Below are positions 14,506-15,227 of a stretch of 15,227 nucleotides of DNA, piece after piece. Below the pieces are notes generated by a model, which ran no database searches, was not told the DNA's origin, and saw only the letters and a list, made by a program, of their open reading frames with translations. Made by a program: the position numbers and the translations under genes. Each line of letters starts with the position of its first letter. Positions within the stretch are counted from its first letter, which is position 1. The DNA is from Candidatus Aminicenantota bacterium (lineage in GTDB: Bacteria > Acidobacteriota > Aminicenantia > UBA2199). Location of the stretch: positions 5,883,169 to 5,898,395 of the forward strand of contig CP070627.1 in the NCBI GenBank assembly GCA_020355945.1, given 5' to 3'.

Positions 14506-15227
14506 TTAGTAACCCGCGGCAATGCCATTAAGCATGAGGGGCGCTCCACCTTTGAGTTTTCCAGTCCTGGGGTCGATTTTGATACCGGTCCATAAACCCA
14601 GTTGCAGCCATTGCTGGTCTGCTGGCAGGACCTTTATTTCCTGGCCCATTTCCCCTACTGCCTTGAGAATTTCTTCCGAAAATTGCCCCTCTCCTACCGT
14701 CTGTTTATCGTATTCCGCGGGATCCAGGGCTGGCGTCATGAAGTAAGGTGTTTCTACCGCGGTTTGTGGGTCCATATTAAAATCAAGAACATTGTAGACA
14801 CACTGGAGTGTGGCTTCATGCAGCCCACCACCGATGCAGCTTGTGGCCAAAAAGGGCTTTCCTTTTTTCAAGACAATGACCTGGTTGGTGGCAATAGGAA
14901 GCTGGACTCCCGCTCCTATTTTGACAATAAACTCTTGATAAAATGAACCGGAATTGGCAATAGACACTCCATCCACCATGAGGCCAAACCCGAAATATCC
15001 ACCGCTGTTAATCGTATGGACAATGGCCGCTATATTGCCATTTTCATCCACGGCCACCACACAATCGGAGCTGCCGGGTTTTTCCCGTGCTTCGATTTTC
15101 TTTTTCCTGTATTTCTCGAACTCCTCGAGGACTTCATCGTCATATGGTGAGCTGTCCTTCAGGGCTAAATAGATTTCCTGGTTGAGACGGTGCCAGGAAG
15201 GCCCTTGCATTTTTTCCCAGATCAGTT
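14506..15227 (-). CDS. Gamma-glutamyltransferase family protein, C-terminal part, runs off right edge
   Basis: The frame is open from base 15227 (LIWEKMQGPSWHRLNQ) to a stop at 14506; the Met at 15210 is internal and no ribosome site precedes it. The sequence covers the end of the large subunit and the whole small subunit of the Ntn-hydrolase fold: GSSDCVVAVDENGNIAAIVHTIN, then LPIATNQVIVLKKGKP, a GGG motif in place of the usual SPGG (SCIGGGLHEATL), DPQTAVETPYF, and a C-terminal AAGY as in TAGY of known enzymes. The autoprocessing nucleophile, Thr391 of the Escherichia coli enzyme in TTH, aligns with Ser in SSD (codons 15072-15067). Such Ser-bearing divergent members exist as I recall, but activity on glutathione cannot be assumed. 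It is the first visible gene of a leftward run with the CocE hydrolase and the S10 remnant. Confidence 0.85.
   Translation of the reverse strand, partial: LIWEKMQGPSWHRLNQEIYLALKDSSPYDDEVLEEFEKYRKKKIEAREKPGSSDCVVAVDENGNIAAIVHTINSGGYFGFGLMVDGVSIANSGSFYQEFIVKIGAGVQLPIATNQVIVLKKGKPFLATSCIGGGLHEATLQCVYNVLDFNMDPQTAVETPYFMTPALDPAEYDKQTVGEGQFSEEILKAVGEMGQEIKVLPADQQWLQLGLWTGIKIDPRTGKLKGGAPLMLNGIAAGY

Overview
The window looks like chromosomal DNA from a moderately AT-rich, Gram-negative-type bacterium that exports many hydrolases. The mix of genes resembles Acidobacteriota-like genomes, in particular Candidatus Aminicenantes: an S9 peptidase with a beta-propeller, S10 and S15-like peptidases, a divergent gamma-glutamyltransferase, a secreted 6-bladed propeller with a QFGRKGEGPGEF motif, and a Reg_prop regulator. 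This placement is inference from gene content, because the window holds no rRNA or other marker. Clear AGGAGG-type ribosome binding sites precede most genes. No tRNA, rRNA or CRISPR array was seen.

Left part (1-7801), all on the minus strand: the N-terminal 513 codons of a secreted S9/DPP-IV-like peptidase that runs off the left edge; a 915-aa membrane-tethered regulator with 14 periplasmic Reg_prop repeats, a Y_Y_Y domain, one transmembrane helix and a cytoplasmic AraC-type DNA-binding domain, with no kinase or receiver; a 596-aa polytopic membrane protein of unknown function; and a 330-aa secreted 6-bladed beta-propeller protein. The S9 gene and the 596-aa gene share a 96-bp upstream block (1593-1688 and 6650-6745, about 83% identical) that carries an inverted repeat just upstream of the likely promoter.

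Middle (7802-8420): a scar of old rearrangement. A 114-bp piece of an S9 gene (about 92% identical to the intact gene at 1270-1383) abuts the first ~57 codons of an IS4-type (DUF4372) transposase.

Right part: a plus-strand gene for a large secreted protein with a GH99/GH71-like catalytic domain and several Ig-like or adhesion domains (8421-11462), then a 119-bp foldback element (11470-11588). Converging on it from the right is a minus-strand run read in the order gamma-glutamyltransferase (C-terminal part, off the right edge), CocE/NonD (S15-like) hydrolase, then an S10 serine carboxypeptidase. The S10 gene is a pseudogene: its nucleophile motif is altered, its middle is deleted, and its last ~30 codons survive out of frame near 11758-11840.

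Taken together, this is an extracytoplasmic peptide and glycan hydrolysis neighbourhood with one membrane regulator, and with clear signs of duplication, IS decay and gene loss. No defence or otherwise unprecedented multi-gene system is evident. The most unusual items are the kinase-less propeller/AraC regulator with a shared upstream element on two nearby genes, the foldback element, the S9/IS4 mosaic scar and the S10 deletion.
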